64,000 nucleotides of DNA, from the NCBI RefSeq assembly GCF_016464625.1, contig NZ_JAEAGO010000004.1, positions 248,001-312,000 of the forward strand. The letters are read 5' to 3'. How positions within the stretch are numbered: the stretch's first letter is position 1; each line of letters starts with the position of its first letter. The translations under genes were made by a program, and so were the position numbers. Shown in pieces: positions 52,512 to 62,900 of this stretch. Under the pieces are notes generated by a model. It did not search any database. It saw nothing but the letters and a program-made list of their open reading frames with translations, and was not told the DNA's origin. Origin of the DNA: Penaeicola halotolerans. GTDB lineage: Bacteria; Bacteroidota; Bacteroidia; Cytophagales; Cyclobacteriaceae.

Positions 52512-54325
52512 TGAAGCAACTCATACACGTCATAGGTGCCTTTCTTATTTTTCCTCTTTGGAGCTATGGTCAAGCCATTTCTTCTGATGATAAAAAGGCC
52601 ATCAAACAGTATGAGGTTGGATTGGAGTATCTGAGTAAGCGCAATTTTCAATTAGCTAATCAGGCGTTTGATGAAGCGATCAAAATTGATCAATCATTTG
52701 GTGCCCCCTATTTCAAGAAAATAGAAATTACTAAAACATATGGGCAACAGGAGGAGGTTTTCCCTATATTATTAAGTCTTAAACCATATTTGAGAGTTGC
52801 GGATAAGCCTCTTTGGCACACGTATTATGCAGAGGCTTTGATGAATCGAGGAGACTTTGAGCTTGCATCCGCGACCTTAGATAGCTTACCAGAAAATTAC
52901 TCGAACCAGTTTGTAGATCAGTTACGCTCTAAAGTGCTTTTTTTCAAAGAAAGAGACGCATCCTCAGAAATATCTATCGCTGAGTTGCCTGAACATTTAA
53001 ATCAGTTTGATCTACAATATTTCCCTACAATCTCTCCAGACGAGCAAAAGTTATATTTCACCAAGCGTGATGGCTTAGACCAATCTTTTGATGAAGATAT
53101 TTATGAAAGTGAGTTGCTGCTAGAGGGCTTTTCAGAGCCTAAGAGTGTCTCAGATGTCATCAATGATCGCAATAATCAAGGGAGTGCGACCTTTTCATTA
53201 GATGGCAAGACCATGATCTTCTCAGGTTGTGACTGGGATATAGGTTTCGGAAGTTGTGATCTTTATGTGAGTTATTGGACAGAGGGTGAATGGTCTTCTC
53301 CTGCCAATCTTGGTCAACAGATCAATACGCGCTATTGGGATTCTCATCCAACACTATCTCCTGATGGACGATTTTTGATATTTTCATCAGATAGAAGAGG
53401 AGGTGTTGGACGCAAAGACCTTTACTGGAGTGAGCAAGTAGAGGGCGTTTGGCAAACTCCTAAGCTTATTGCTGATGTGAATACTATCTCCAATGAGATT
53501 ACCCCTCAGTTTTTTAAAGATGGGCAGATGTTTTTTTTTGCTTCAGATAGAGCTGGAGCCTTCGGAGGTTTGGACATTTATCAAGCCACTTGGAATGATG
53601 GGTCTGTAGCGGATCTACAGCTTTTGCCCTACCCAATCAATAGCATAGGCAATCAATATGGATTTACTCTCTCAGCTACGGGGGATAAAGCATTTTATAC
53701 ATATGATCAGGAGGATGGAAGTCGATTGATGACTGCCAAAATTGATAATGATTACCTCGTCACTGCTCTGAAAAGGGTGTTTGTAGTGGTACATGATGAG
53801 GCTAATGAGCAAATGATACCAGCAAATCTAAATTTGACTAAGCAGTCATATAGTGATTGGACTGGAGGGCTTCTTTACTTTTCTAAAAAGGATAGTCTAA
53901 TTAAGGTCAAATCAGAGGGCTATTTCCCAGATAGAAGATACTGGAAAGGGGAAGATTCATTATTGATTGCTTTGAAGCCTGTTTTCAAAGGAGCAAAGTT
54001 CACCTTAGAAGGAGTTTTATTCGATCAGGACAAATATGAGTTGACAGATGCATCTAAAGAAGCGCTCACAGATCTTTTAAATTTTTTGAGAGATAATCCG
54101 AAAGTAGCCATAGAAATAGGAGGTCACACAGACATAACTGGTAACCCAAGCTACAACCTTCAGCTTTCAGAGAAGCGTGCTCAGGAAGTCTATCATTTTT
54201 TAATAGCTCAAGGCATATCTTCTTCTAGACTATCCTATAAAGGTTACGGAGAGACCAGTCCATTGATTTTTTCAGGTCAAACTACCCAAAGCCTCAATAG
54301 AAGAGTGGAAGTTGTTATTAAGTAG
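52511..54325 (+). CDS. OmpA family protein with TPR and PD40 propeller (PorE-like layout)
   Basis: A 604-residue envelope protein: signal peptide (about 1-19), TPR-like helices at 25-150 (EVGLEYLSKRNFQLANQAFDEAIKI), a PD40 propeller at about 160-400 with SPDG/SLDG blades (SPDEQKLYFTKRDG, SPDGRFLIFSSDRRGGVG), a small carboxypeptidase-regulatory-like domain, and a C-terminal OmpA domain (about 490-604) with IGGHTDITGNPSYNLQLSEK binding peptidoglycan. The same order is found in PorE of the type IX secretion system, but Bacteroidota carry many paralogues. It overlaps queE by one base. Confidence 0.82.
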   Translation: MKQLIHVIGAFLIFPLWSYGQAISSDDKKAIKQYEVGLEYLSKRNFQLANQAFDEAIKIDQSFGAPYFKKIEITKTYGQQEEVFPILLSLKPYLRVADKPLWHTYYAEALMNRGDFELASATLDSLPENYSNQFVDQLRSKVLFFKERDASSEISIAELPEHLNQFDLQYFPTISPDEQKLYFTKRDGLDQSFDEDIYESELLLEGFSEPKSVSDVINDRNNQGSATFSLDGKTMIFSGCDWDIGFGSCDLYVSYWTEGEWSSPANLGQQINTRYWDSHPTLSPDGRFLIFSSDRRGGVGRKDLYWSEQVEGVWQTPKLIADVNTISNEITPQFFKDGQMFFFASDRAGAFGGLDIYQATWNDGSVADLQLLPYPINSIGNQYGFTLSATGDKAFYTYDQEDGSRLMTAKIDNDYLVTALKRVFVVVHDEANEQMIPANLNLTKQSYSDWTGGLLYFSKKDSLIKVKSEGYFPDRRYWKGEDSLLIALKPVFKGAKFTLEGVLFDQDKYELTDASKEALTDLLNFLRDNPKVAIEIGGHTDITGNPSYNLQLSEKRAQEVYHFLIAQGISSSRLSYKGYGETSPLIFSGQTTQSLNRRVEVVIK

Positions 54326-54349
54326 CGAATAATATTTTGAGATTGATAG

Positions 54350-54379
54350 AAGCCTTTGTAAATTATTTTACAAAGGCTT
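54350..54379 (+). terminator. Rho-independent terminator after the OmpA gene
   Basis: A 13-bp stem AAGCCTTTGTAAA / TTTACAAAGGCTT with a TTAT loop, followed by TTTATTATTT. The 169 bp from here to the next gene are strongly AT-rich and contain TACTTTTT, one base from a -7 box. Confidence 0.8.
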
Positions 54380-54548
54380 TTTATTATTTATAAAAAATTC
54401 TATAAGCAGGTTAATAGCTTTATTGTTTTGATAATTTTTATTTTTTTTTATTTAATTAAAAAAATGTAACTAATTCAATAAATTACTTTTTTATGATTTA
54501 ACTAGTTGTTATTATTGAATTACATTTTACTAAACAAAATAAAAATCT

Positions 54549-57524
54549 ATGAGAAAGTTGTTACTATTTAGCTTTCTATTACTCTTTAGTACAGGGCTTT
54601 ATGCTCAGTCTAGGGTAGTAACAGGGAAAGTGACCTCATCGGAAGATGGTCAGCCAATTCCGGGGGTTGGTGTTCAAGTGAAAGGTACTACTACTGGAGT
54701 ACCTACAGATTTAGACGGAAGTTTCAGGATAGAAATTCCTTCTTCGGAGTCTGTCTTAGTATTCAAAGCTTTAGGGATGATCTCTAAAGAGGTACGTGTA
54801 GGTAATCAGTCTATTATTAATGTTGTACTAGATCCTGATACCAAAACATTAGGAGAAGTAGTTGTAGTTGGTTATGGCGAAATGACAAAAAGAGAAGTTA
54901 CTGGAGCTATTTCTTCTGTGAGCTCACAAGACATTAAAGACCTTCCAGTTGCTGGTGTCGACCAGGCGATTCAAGGAAGAGCGGCAGGTGTTTTGGTAAG
55001 CTCTGCTTCAGGTACACCAGGTGGTGCTATCAGTATCAATGTAAGAGGTACTGCCTCCATATCGGCTAGTAATGAGCCTTTATATGTAGTGGATGGATTG
55101 CCTATTTATAGTGGGAATACTTCATCTATTGGTTTAGGTGGACAAGTTACAAATGTGCTTTCTCAGATCAATCCAAACGATATTGAATCTATAGAGGTTC
55201 TAAAGGACGCTGCTTCTGCGGCTATTTATGGTTCTAGAGGTGCAAATGGCGTTGTTTTGATTACCACTAAAAGAGGAAAAGCAGGGAAAGCTCAAGTTGA
55301 TCTATCTATTTATAGAGGTGTTCAAGAGCCTGCAAACAGAGTTGAAAACGTTACTGGCTCTCAATGGAGACAATTGATGAATGAGTCTAGAGTGAATGAT
55401 GGTGGAAATCCGATCTTTACAGAAGAGCAAGTGGCTAATGCACCTAACGCAGATTGGTTTGATCTCATTTTCCGTCAAGGTACTGTTGAAGACTACAATG
55501 TGTCAATTAGAGGAGGCTCTGAAAACACGCAATTCTTTGTTTCTGGAGGTCTATTTAGAAACGAAGGGTTTATAAAAGGTTTTGACTTCACAAGATATTC
55601 TACTAGCCTTTCCGTTGACCATAAGTTTAGTGAAAAAGTTGATTTAAGATCTAACTTAAGGATTGTAAATACTCGTCAGAATCTTAGAAACAACGATAAT
55701 AATATTTTTGGAGTGTTCAGCGCAGCAAATTTAGGTCGTCCAGACTTTGAACCTTTTACAGAAGAAGGTGACTATAACAACGCTTTCAGTACTTTAATTG
55801 GTCACCCGTTAGCATTGGCTGAGGAAATAAAAAATGAATTAAACGAGTTTAGATTTCAGCCAAATATTGCAGTTGGGTATAAAATTATTCCAGGTTTGAG
55901 ATTTGAGACTTCATTTAGAGCTGACATTATTTACGGTAGACAAGATACTTATGATCCAAATACTGTGAGAAGTGGTTTTGCTACAAATGGTACAGGTACG
56001 CAAGCAAATAATTTGTTTACTACATACTTGAACGAAAATGTATTGTCTTATTCAAAAACATTTGGAGATGACCACTATTTCGATGCGATCTTAGGTCAAT
56101 CATACCAGAGATATATCTCTGAGACTGGTTTTGTAACAGGAATTAATTTCCCTGGACCAGATTTCAAATATATTACTTCGGCTGCAGAGGTTAACTCAGG
56201 CTCTTCCTCTAGAACAGAATATGCACTATTGTCTTATTTTGGTAGAGCTAATTACCGTTGGAGAGAAAAGCTGTTGATATCTGCAAGCTTAAGATCTGAT
56301 GGTTCATCAAGGTTTGGTGAAGAGAATAGATATGGTATTTTCCCTGCAGGTTCAGTAGGGTATATTTTATCTGAAGAAAGCTTCTTGAATAGCTCCGAAG
56401 TAATTAGCTTATTGAAAGGTAGAGTAAGTTATGGTATAACTGGTAACCAAGATGGTATTGGTAATTTCCAAGCATTGAATCTATATTCTGCTGGAGCTAA
56501 TTATCTTGCCTCTCCGGGTTTTGCCCCTTCACAACTTCCTAACGCAAGATTGAGCTGGGAGGAGAGTAGTACGCTTAACTTCGGTGTGGACATGGGCTTC
56601 TTCAATGATAGATTCCAATTATCTGCTGAATATTTTATTCAGAACACGACTAATCTACTTTTGAATAAACCAATTCCGAACACTTCAGGGTTTACTTCAA
56701 TTACGGAGAATATTGGTTCTATGAGAAACAATGGCTTGGAGCTATCGCTATCTGCAAATGTTCTGAATAAGGGAGGCTTTAATTGGGATACTCAATTCAA
56801 CATTTCATTTATCAAGAACGAGGTTACATCTATCGTAGATGAATCTACTCCGATTAATTCACTACAAAGTAGAGCTGCAGTTGGTCAACCGCTTGGAGCA
56901 TTCTTCTTGATAGAAACAAATGGTGTAGATCCTGAAACGGGTGATCTTAGATTCGTAGATTTAAATAATGATGGTGTCATTAATCCTGATGACAGACAAT
57001 ATTTAGGTAAGCCAAATCCAGATTATTTCGGAGGATTTAACAACACATTCACATACAAAGGCTTTGATTTGAATGTATTCTTCCAGTTTACTCAAGGATT
57101 TGATGTGATAAACAGATCTGCACAGTTTAATCAGCACCTAGGCTTCTCAGCATGGGGTATGTCTGAAATAGCACTTCAAAGATGGCAGCAACCTGGTGAT
57201 ATAACGGATATCCCAAGAGCTACAGCTGCTGATCCAAACAGAAATAATAGAGTTGACTCAGACAGATGGTTGGAAGATGGCTCATTTGTAAGACTTAAAA
57301 ACCTTTCAATAGGATATACACTTCCAAAGAGTGTGCTACAGAGTATGGGGGTGAGACAGTTCAGAATTTATGCGATGGCTCAAAACCTAGTAACTTGGAC
57401 AAAGTACACAGGATGGGATCCTGAATTGAATTCATCTCCTGGAGCGAATATTGCAAGAAATTATGATTTCTTGACTTTCCCACAAGCAAGAACAATTACT
57501 CTTGGGCTTAATTTAGGATTTTAA
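54549..57524 (+). CDS. SusC/RagA family TonB-dependent outer-membrane transporter
   Basis: A 991-residue receptor. Signal peptide (1-20), carboxypeptidase D regulatory-like domain (22-105), the string TKTLGEVVVVGYGEM at the TonB-box position, plug domain (about 115-235, with YVVDGLPIY and IESIEVLKDAASAAIYGSRG), and a 22-strand barrel ending LGLNLGF. It imports large ligands with its SusD partner. The gene for that partner begins 12 bases after its stop. Its first 110 residues are close to those of the second SusC at 59952. No enzymes of sugar or peptide breakdown lie nearby, so the ligand is unknown. Confidence 0.95.
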   Translation: MRKLLLFSFLLLFSTGLYAQSRVVTGKVTSSEDGQPIPGVGVQVKGTTTGVPTDLDGSFRIEIPSSESVLVFKALGMISKEVRVGNQSIINVVLDPDTKTLGEVVVVGYGEMTKREVTGAISSVSSQDIKDLPVAGVDQAIQGRAAGVLVSSASGTPGGAISINVRGTASISASNEPLYVVDGLPIYSGNTSSIGLGGQVTNVLSQINPNDIESIEVLKDAASAAIYGSRGANGVVLITTKRGKAGKAQVDLSIYRGVQEPANRVENVTGSQWRQLMNESRVNDGGNPIFTEEQVANAPNADWFDLIFRQGTVEDYNVSIRGGSENTQFFVSGGLFRNEGFIKGFDFTRYSTSLSVDHKFSEKVDLRSNLRIVNTRQNLRNNDNNIFGVFSAANLGRPDFEPFTEEGDYNNAFSTLIGHPLALAEEIKNELNEFRFQPNIAVGYKIIPGLRFETSFRADIIYGRQDTYDPNTVRSGFATNGTGTQANNLFTTYLNENVLSYSKTFGDDHYFDAILGQSYQRYISETGFVTGINFPGPDFKYITSAAEVNSGSSSRTEYALLSYFGRANYRWREKLLISASLRSDGSSRFGEENRYGIFPAGSVGYILSEESFLNSSEVISLLKGRVSYGITGNQDGIGNFQALNLYSAGANYLASPGFAPSQLPNARLSWEESSTLNFGVDMGFFNDRFQLSAEYFIQNTTNLLLNKPIPNTSGFTSITENIGSMRNNGLELSLSANVLNKGGFNWDTQFNISFIKNEVTSIVDESTPINSLQSRAAVGQPLGAFFLIETNGVDPETGDLRFVDLNNDGVINPDDRQYLGKPNPDYFGGFNNTFTYKGFDLNVFFQFTQGFDVINRSAQFNQHLGFSAWGMSEIALQRWQQPGDITDIPRATAADPNRNNRVDSDRWLEDGSFVRLKNLSIGYTLPKSVLQSMGVRQFRIYAMAQNLVTWTKYTGWDPELNSSPGANIARNYDFLTFPQARTITLGLNLGF

Positions 57525-57535
57525 AGTATAGAAAT

Positions 57536-58891
57536 ATGAAAAGTATATTTAATAAAAGATTATTAGGTTCCTTATTAGGTGTTGCTTTAATAGCTTCATC
57601 TTGCTCAGATGATTTATTGAGTTTAGAACCTGTAGCTTCACTATCTTCAAATGCAGTATTCGTAAATCAGCAAGGTGCTAATGCTGCGGTTTTGGGTATG
57701 TACGGTGGATTAGCTGGTGGTAACAATCTAGGTTTTAGAATGAACGTAGTTGGTGATATAGCGTCAAATGATGTTTCTCATACTGGTTCTTTTAATACAT
57801 GGAGGGATCTAGATTTGAAAAATTGGGATGCAGTTAATGGTGAGATTGGGGCAATTTGGTCATCTTCATATAATAGTATCAATAGAGCCAACAATATTAT
57901 AGCTCAAGTTGATGGGATTGATATGGATCAATCACTGAAAGACCAATATAGAGGAGAGGCTTTGTTTGTTAGAGCGTTGAATCATTTCAATTTAGCTAAC
58001 TATTTTGGAGATGTGCCAATTATTACTACTCCTACAGCTGCTCCTATTGATGATAGTTATTTTGTTTCTAGGGATCCAAGAGCCTCTGTATATGAAAGGG
58101 TTCTTCAAGATTTGACAGAGGCTGCATCATTGTTGCCGGTGTCTTATAGTACAAATAACAATACAAGACATAGAGCTACTAGAGGTGCTGCTCAGGCTTT
58201 ATTAGCTAGGTTGTACCTTTATACTGGGGATTATGAAAATGCTGAAATAGCTGCAACTGAAGTTATATCGAATAGTACTTATGCTTTGGTTCCTTTTGAG
58301 AATCAAGTGGCGTCTAAGGGTACTTCAGAAGCGATATTTGAGTTGTTTTTTGACGCTAATAATCAAAATCCAGTTACTTTTTGGTATGGAAGGGATAATG
58401 GTGGTCGTTTTGAATTCGGTGCAACTGAAGATCTTTGGAATTCTTTTGAAGCTGGTGACCTAAGAAGACAATCATCTATCCGTGAAGAAGCTCCTGGTGT
58501 TTTTGTTAATTTTAAATATAGAGACAATACAACGGGTACTGATGGAGTTCATATCTTGAGACTTGCTGAAATGTACTTAATTAGGGCTGAAGCTAGAGTA
58601 AGAACTGGGGATTTTCTAGGTGCAACTTCTGATATACAAGTGATTAGAAGGAGAGCGTTTGGAGATCAAACACTAGTTGTCACAATTCCTGCAAATGTTG
58701 AAGATGCTATTGATTTTATCCTTGAAGAAAGAAGACGAGAGTTTGCTTTTGAGGGTCATAGATGGCATGACTTAGTAAGAACTGGACGAGCTGTTGATGA
58801 ATTCGAAATCCAAGCATTTAGAACATTAATGCCAATTCCATTGAATGCTAGAGATGTAAATCCTAACCTGACACAAAATGATGGTTATTAA
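57536..58891 (+). CDS. SusD/RagB family nutrient-binding lipoprotein
   Basis: A 451-residue surface lipoprotein with lipobox-like IASSC (Cys23). The typical RagB/SusD pattern is complete: NAVFVNQQGANAAVLGMYGG, WSSSYNSINRANNIIAQVD, RGEALFVRALNHFNLANYFGDVP, RGAAQALLARLYLYTGDY, and the C-terminal LRLAEMYLIRAEARVRTG and FILEERRREFAFEGHRWHDLVRTGR. It is the partner of the SusC gene 12 bases upstream and is closed by a terminator. At 451 residues it is slightly short for the family. Confidence 0.95.
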   Translation: MKSIFNKRLLGSLLGVALIASSCSDDLLSLEPVASLSSNAVFVNQQGANAAVLGMYGGLAGGNNLGFRMNVVGDIASNDVSHTGSFNTWRDLDLKNWDAVNGEIGAIWSSSYNSINRANNIIAQVDGIDMDQSLKDQYRGEALFVRALNHFNLANYFGDVPIITTPTAAPIDDSYFVSRDPRASVYERVLQDLTEAASLLPVSYSTNNNTRHRATRGAAQALLARLYLYTGDYENAEIAATEVISNSTYALVPFENQVASKGTSEAIFELFFDANNQNPVTFWYGRDNGGRFEFGATEDLWNSFEAGDLRRQSSIREEAPGVFVNFKYRDNTTGTDGVHILRLAEMYLIRAEARVRTGDFLGATSDIQVIRRRAFGDQTLVVTIPANVEDAIDFILEERRREFAFEGHRWHDLVRTGRAVDEFEIQAFRTLMPIPLNARDVNPNLTQNDGY

Positions 58892-58911
58892 TTTATGATT
58901 ATATAAAGTTG

Positions 58912-58935
58912 AGAAGGGTGTTTTTACACCCTTCT
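58912..58935 (+). terminator. Rho-independent terminator after first SusCD pair
   Basis: A 10-bp stem AGAAGGGTGT / ACACCCTTCT with a TTTT loop. It ends the first SusCD unit. Confidence 0.8.
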
Positions 58936-58962
58936 TCTTGATTTAAACAAAATGATAAAGTG

Positions 58963-59652
58963 ATGAAAGCTCTATTTTTATTTATTTATTTGTCATTCAT
59001 GTCTCTTGGTCTAAGTGCCCAAGTTTTATCTGGATTAGATGCTCAGAATAATTTGAATGATATTGGAGGTCAGGGTGTTACTGTCAGAGAGATTGCTCCC
59101 ATAAAGGGGAATACGCAAGGAAGCCCCTATTTGTCAGAGGCTTTTCTCAAAGGTATTTTAGTGCTATCCAATGGGGAAACTTTTAATACAGAGCTTAATC
59201 TTGATCTGATGAAGGGGGTAATCTATGCAAAATCACAAAGAGGCATCCTTATGTTGGAGGCAAGTAAGGTAGATACCATTAAGATAATAGATAAAGAAGT
59301 GGAGCGAATTTTTTTACCTAGTTATGGTATTAAGTTGGGATGTGAGTCTTGCTTGATTGAGTATTTAGGAGAATACAAAGGCCAATTTTTTTACGGAAGA
59401 GAAAATGTCTTGTTTGAACCAGCTCAAGTAGGAGGCGCATATAACGCGGGAAAAGATTATGATCGTTATTTAAGAAAGTTAGAAGTTGCTACGCTTGTTA
59501 ATGGGGAAGCTTCCAGTTTAAATAAGTTAAATAACAAATGGTTGAAAGAAGTTCTTGGTGATGACTTTAAGGCTTTTAAGTCTATAGAAAAATCTCAAAA
59601 TCTAGATAGTAATGATCCTTTAGCATTTAAAAAAATGCTTTTGATGCTTTAG
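58963..59652 (+). CDS. Secreted protein of unknown function between SusCD pairs
   Basis: A 229-residue exported protein. A signal peptide (MKALFLFIYLSFMSLGLSAQ) is followed by a mostly beta domain (GILVLSNGETFNTELNLDLMKGVIYAK) and a helical C-terminal third. A CxxC pair (LGCESCLIEYLG) lies near residue 130. The last part (LNKLNNKWLKEVLGDDFKAFKSI) is a charged helix. I recognise no family, although an exported 'YxxxRxNxI/L..' type UxxA-like profile is possible. The ATG at 58963 is preferred over a GTG one codon before. It is flanked by terminators, so it is its own unit. Confidence 0.7.
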   Translation: MKALFLFIYLSFMSLGLSAQVLSGLDAQNNLNDIGGQGVTVREIAPIKGNTQGSPYLSEAFLKGILVLSNGETFNTELNLDLMKGVIYAKSQRGILMLEASKVDTIKIIDKEVERIFLPSYGIKLGCESCLIEYLGEYKGQFFYGRENVLFEPAQVGGAYNAGKDYDRYLRKLEVATLVNGEASSLNKLNNKWLKEVLGDDFKAFKSIEKSQNLDSNDPLAFKKMLLML

Positions 59653-59753
59653 ATTATAATTTAAATGGCTTTTGTTGCTAATAACACTTAGCTTGAATCT
59701 ATTATTGTAAAGTTAACAGAATATTATACTTCTATTAAACTTTTGTTTAACTA

Positions 59754-59779
59754 AAAGCGACACAATATTTGGTCGCTTT
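59754..59779 (+). terminator. Rho-independent terminator between the unknown secreted gene and second SusC
   Basis: An 8-bp stem AAAGCGAC / GTCGCTTT with a 10-nt loop, followed by ATTTTTTAT. The surrounding 300 bp (59653-59951) is AT-rich and holds no ORF I can support; the rest presumably carries the promoter of the second SusC gene. Confidence 0.75.
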
Positions 59780-59951
59780 ATTTTTTATAAAATTATATAG
59801 TTTATTATTTCATAATATTTGCTGTAAAGTCTCTATTTTTTTACTTAAAGATATATTAAGTATGATTTATTTTGTTGAATCTATTTGTGTTTTCTCCATT
59901 TATTTTCTTTAAACTTGCATTACACAACATGTTCAACTTAATAAAAACACT

Positions 59952-62900
59952 ATGAGAAAGTTATTACTATTTTGCTTTCTGACGCTATTTAGTATTGGGA
60001 CATATGCCCAATCTGTAGTAGTGACAGGTACAGTAACTTCTTCTGAGGATGGGCAACCTATCCCTGGAGTTGGTGTTCAGGTCAAAGGTACTACCACAGG
60101 TGTGCCAACAGACTTGGACGGAAAATACCGAATTGAAGTACCAAGCACAGATGCAGTTTTGGTATTTCAGGCATTGGGTATGGTCACTCAAGAAATTCGA
60201 GTTGGTAATCGTTCTACTATCAACGTAATACTTAATCCAGATACTAAGACACTAGGTGAGGTAGTGGTAGTAGGTTACGGTACGCAGGAGAGAAGAGATG
60301 TGACTGGTTCAGTAACTTCTATCAAAAATGAATCAATTGAGAACTTGGTTTCTCCTTCATTTGATGCTCAGTTAGCTGGTAGAGCTGCTGGTGTACAAGT
60401 GACAGTGCCTAACGGTATTTTAGGTTCAAGACCTATTATCAGAATTAGAGGGGTTAACTCACTTTCTGGTGGTGCTGATCCACTCATCGTGATTGACGGT
60501 GTACCAGTAGTAGATTCTGATAGATCAGGTGCAGTGGCTTCTAACCCACTCGCAAATATCAACCCAGCTGACATTGAAACTTATGAAGTGCTGAAGGATG
60601 GTTCTGCTACTGCAATTTATGGATCTAGGGCAGCAAATGGCGTGATTCTCATCACAACCAAAAGAGGTAAATCTGGAAAGGCGCAAGTGAACTATAATGT
60701 AAGCACTGGTATCAATGAATCAGTAGGAAGATTTGATCTATTGAATGGTGAGCAATTCGTTACAATTGCCAATGAAAAAGCAAGTAACATCAACCCAGCA
60801 AACACGGGTAACGCTCAATCAAGTGGTATTAACACTGACTGGCAAGATGCAGTATTAAGATCAGGTAATACGCAACAGCATAATCTATCTATTTCAGGTG
60901 GATCTGAATCTACGACTTATTTCTTCTCATTAGGTTTCACAGACCAAGAGTCTGTAGTAAAAAACAATGATCTAGAGAGATACTCTTTTAGATCAAATAT
61001 AGATCACAAGATCTCTAGTAAAGTAAGAGTGGGTGCAAGTCTTTCTTTTACTCATACTGCCATCACAGGGCTGAATAATGGCGCAAACTCACTCTCTGGA
61101 GCTATCTACAATGCTACTAGAGCATTACCAAACGTACCAATTTTCGATCCAAATAATCTAGAGTTTGAAGGCTATAACATAGCGCCAGGTGGCGCGACTA
61201 CTGGCTTTGGAGCTAACTTAGCGGGTCCAGATAATAATATCCCTAATATTGCCTATGTGCTTGCTAAAAACCTTTACAGAGGTAGAAATAACAGAGTTCT
61301 TGGTAATGCTTATGGAGAAGTAGATATCGTAGATGGCCTTACTGCAAGATCTCAAATAGGTATAGATCTCACTTTGGCAGATGATTTTACTACCTTAGAC
61401 CCAAGACATGGTGATGGCCGTGGTGTTATTGGTTCAGTTACGATGGCATATAACCCAGCAATCAGATGGAATTGGCAAAACACTTTGAATTATCAAACAG
61501 TGATAGCTGAAGATCATTCATTGAATATTACAGCAGGTGTGGAATATCAATACACAAACTTTTATGCATTCTCGGCATCTGGAACTGGTCTTTCAGATGA
61601 TTTCTTCAGATTGAGAAACTTGATTTCTAACTCTTACAACAACCAGTTTTCTGGCGGTAGCTTCTCTGAAAATGGTTTCGACTCTTATTTTGCTAGAGTA
61701 AACTATAGCTTTAAAGGAAAGTATTTACTTTCATTTGCGGTAAGAAATGATGGTATTTCTCAACTAGCAGAAGAAAATAGGAGAGGTACATTTCCGGGAG
61801 GTTCAATCGGATGGAGAGTCTCTGATGAAGATTTCTTTAACAGTGGTCTGATTTCTGATTTGAAACTAAGAGCATCCTATGCAGAAGTAGGAAACGTAAG
61901 TCTACCAGGTGGTGCTTTCCCATATGCAGGTGGATTCGGTCCAGTTCAGGCAGCAGCGGGTGCTGGTATTGGTTATACCAACGTAGCTAACGTGGCATTA
62001 CAGTGGGAAACTTCAAGAAAAACCAACGTTGGTTTTGACATGACTGTGGGGAAAGTGACTCTATCAGCTGATTATTTTAGAAATGATGTAGATGGTCTTG
62101 TATTAAATGCGCCAACTGCGCCATCTCTCGGGGTACCAGGAAATACGATTAGCCAAAACGTAGGTGAAATGTACAATGAAGGAGTCGAGTTTAGAATCGC
62201 ATCTACAGTACTTCAAAGAGGTAAGTTTACATGGAATACAGACTTCAACTTCACTTATATCAAAAACGAAGTGACAAGCCTAGTGCAACCATTGACTGGA
62301 ACATATAACAGAACAGTAGAAGGAGGCCCTATCGCTCAGCTTTATGGATTTAAGTATGCTGGTGTCAATGCTGCTAATGGTAACATTATGTATTACAGCG
62401 GGGATGATATCGTACAACTTGTAGGAGCATCTTCTTGGAGAGTGTATAACCCAGCAGATCCAACAAACATTGCTACAACTGGTACTGCTCCAACACAATT
62501 CTTTTTAGGAAATACCCTTCCTAAATATCAAGGTGGTTGGTCAAACAACTTTACTTATGGTAACTGGGATGCTGAGATCTTTATCAGATATCAAGGTGGT
62601 AACTACATCATGAACGAGACAAGAAGAGGTCTTCTTGGACTTGGTTTCTCTAATAACCATGCTGAAATCTTAAACAGATGGACTGAGAGTGGTCAGGAGA
62701 CTGATGTCCCTAGACTATATCAAGGACGTGATGCCAATACTTGGCAGACTTCTGCCTCTAACTCTAGATTCGTAGAGAAGGGGGATTTCGTAAGAATTCA
62801 AAATATTGTGATTGGTTATAGAGTGCCTCAAGAGACTCTGACTAATGCCTTTAATGGAGCCATCAGAAGTGCAAGATTCTTTGCTCAGGTACAAAACCCA

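Noticed and set aside
52511-54325. Definite assignment as PorE
   Set aside because: The domain order fits, but Bacteroidota have many OmpA/PD40/TPR paralogues and no other T9SS core genes are adjacent.
59653-59951. Possible small RNA or gene in the 300-bp gap before the second SusC
   Set aside because: Apart from the terminator at 59754-59779 there is only AT-rich DNA with no ORF or further stable structure I can support.
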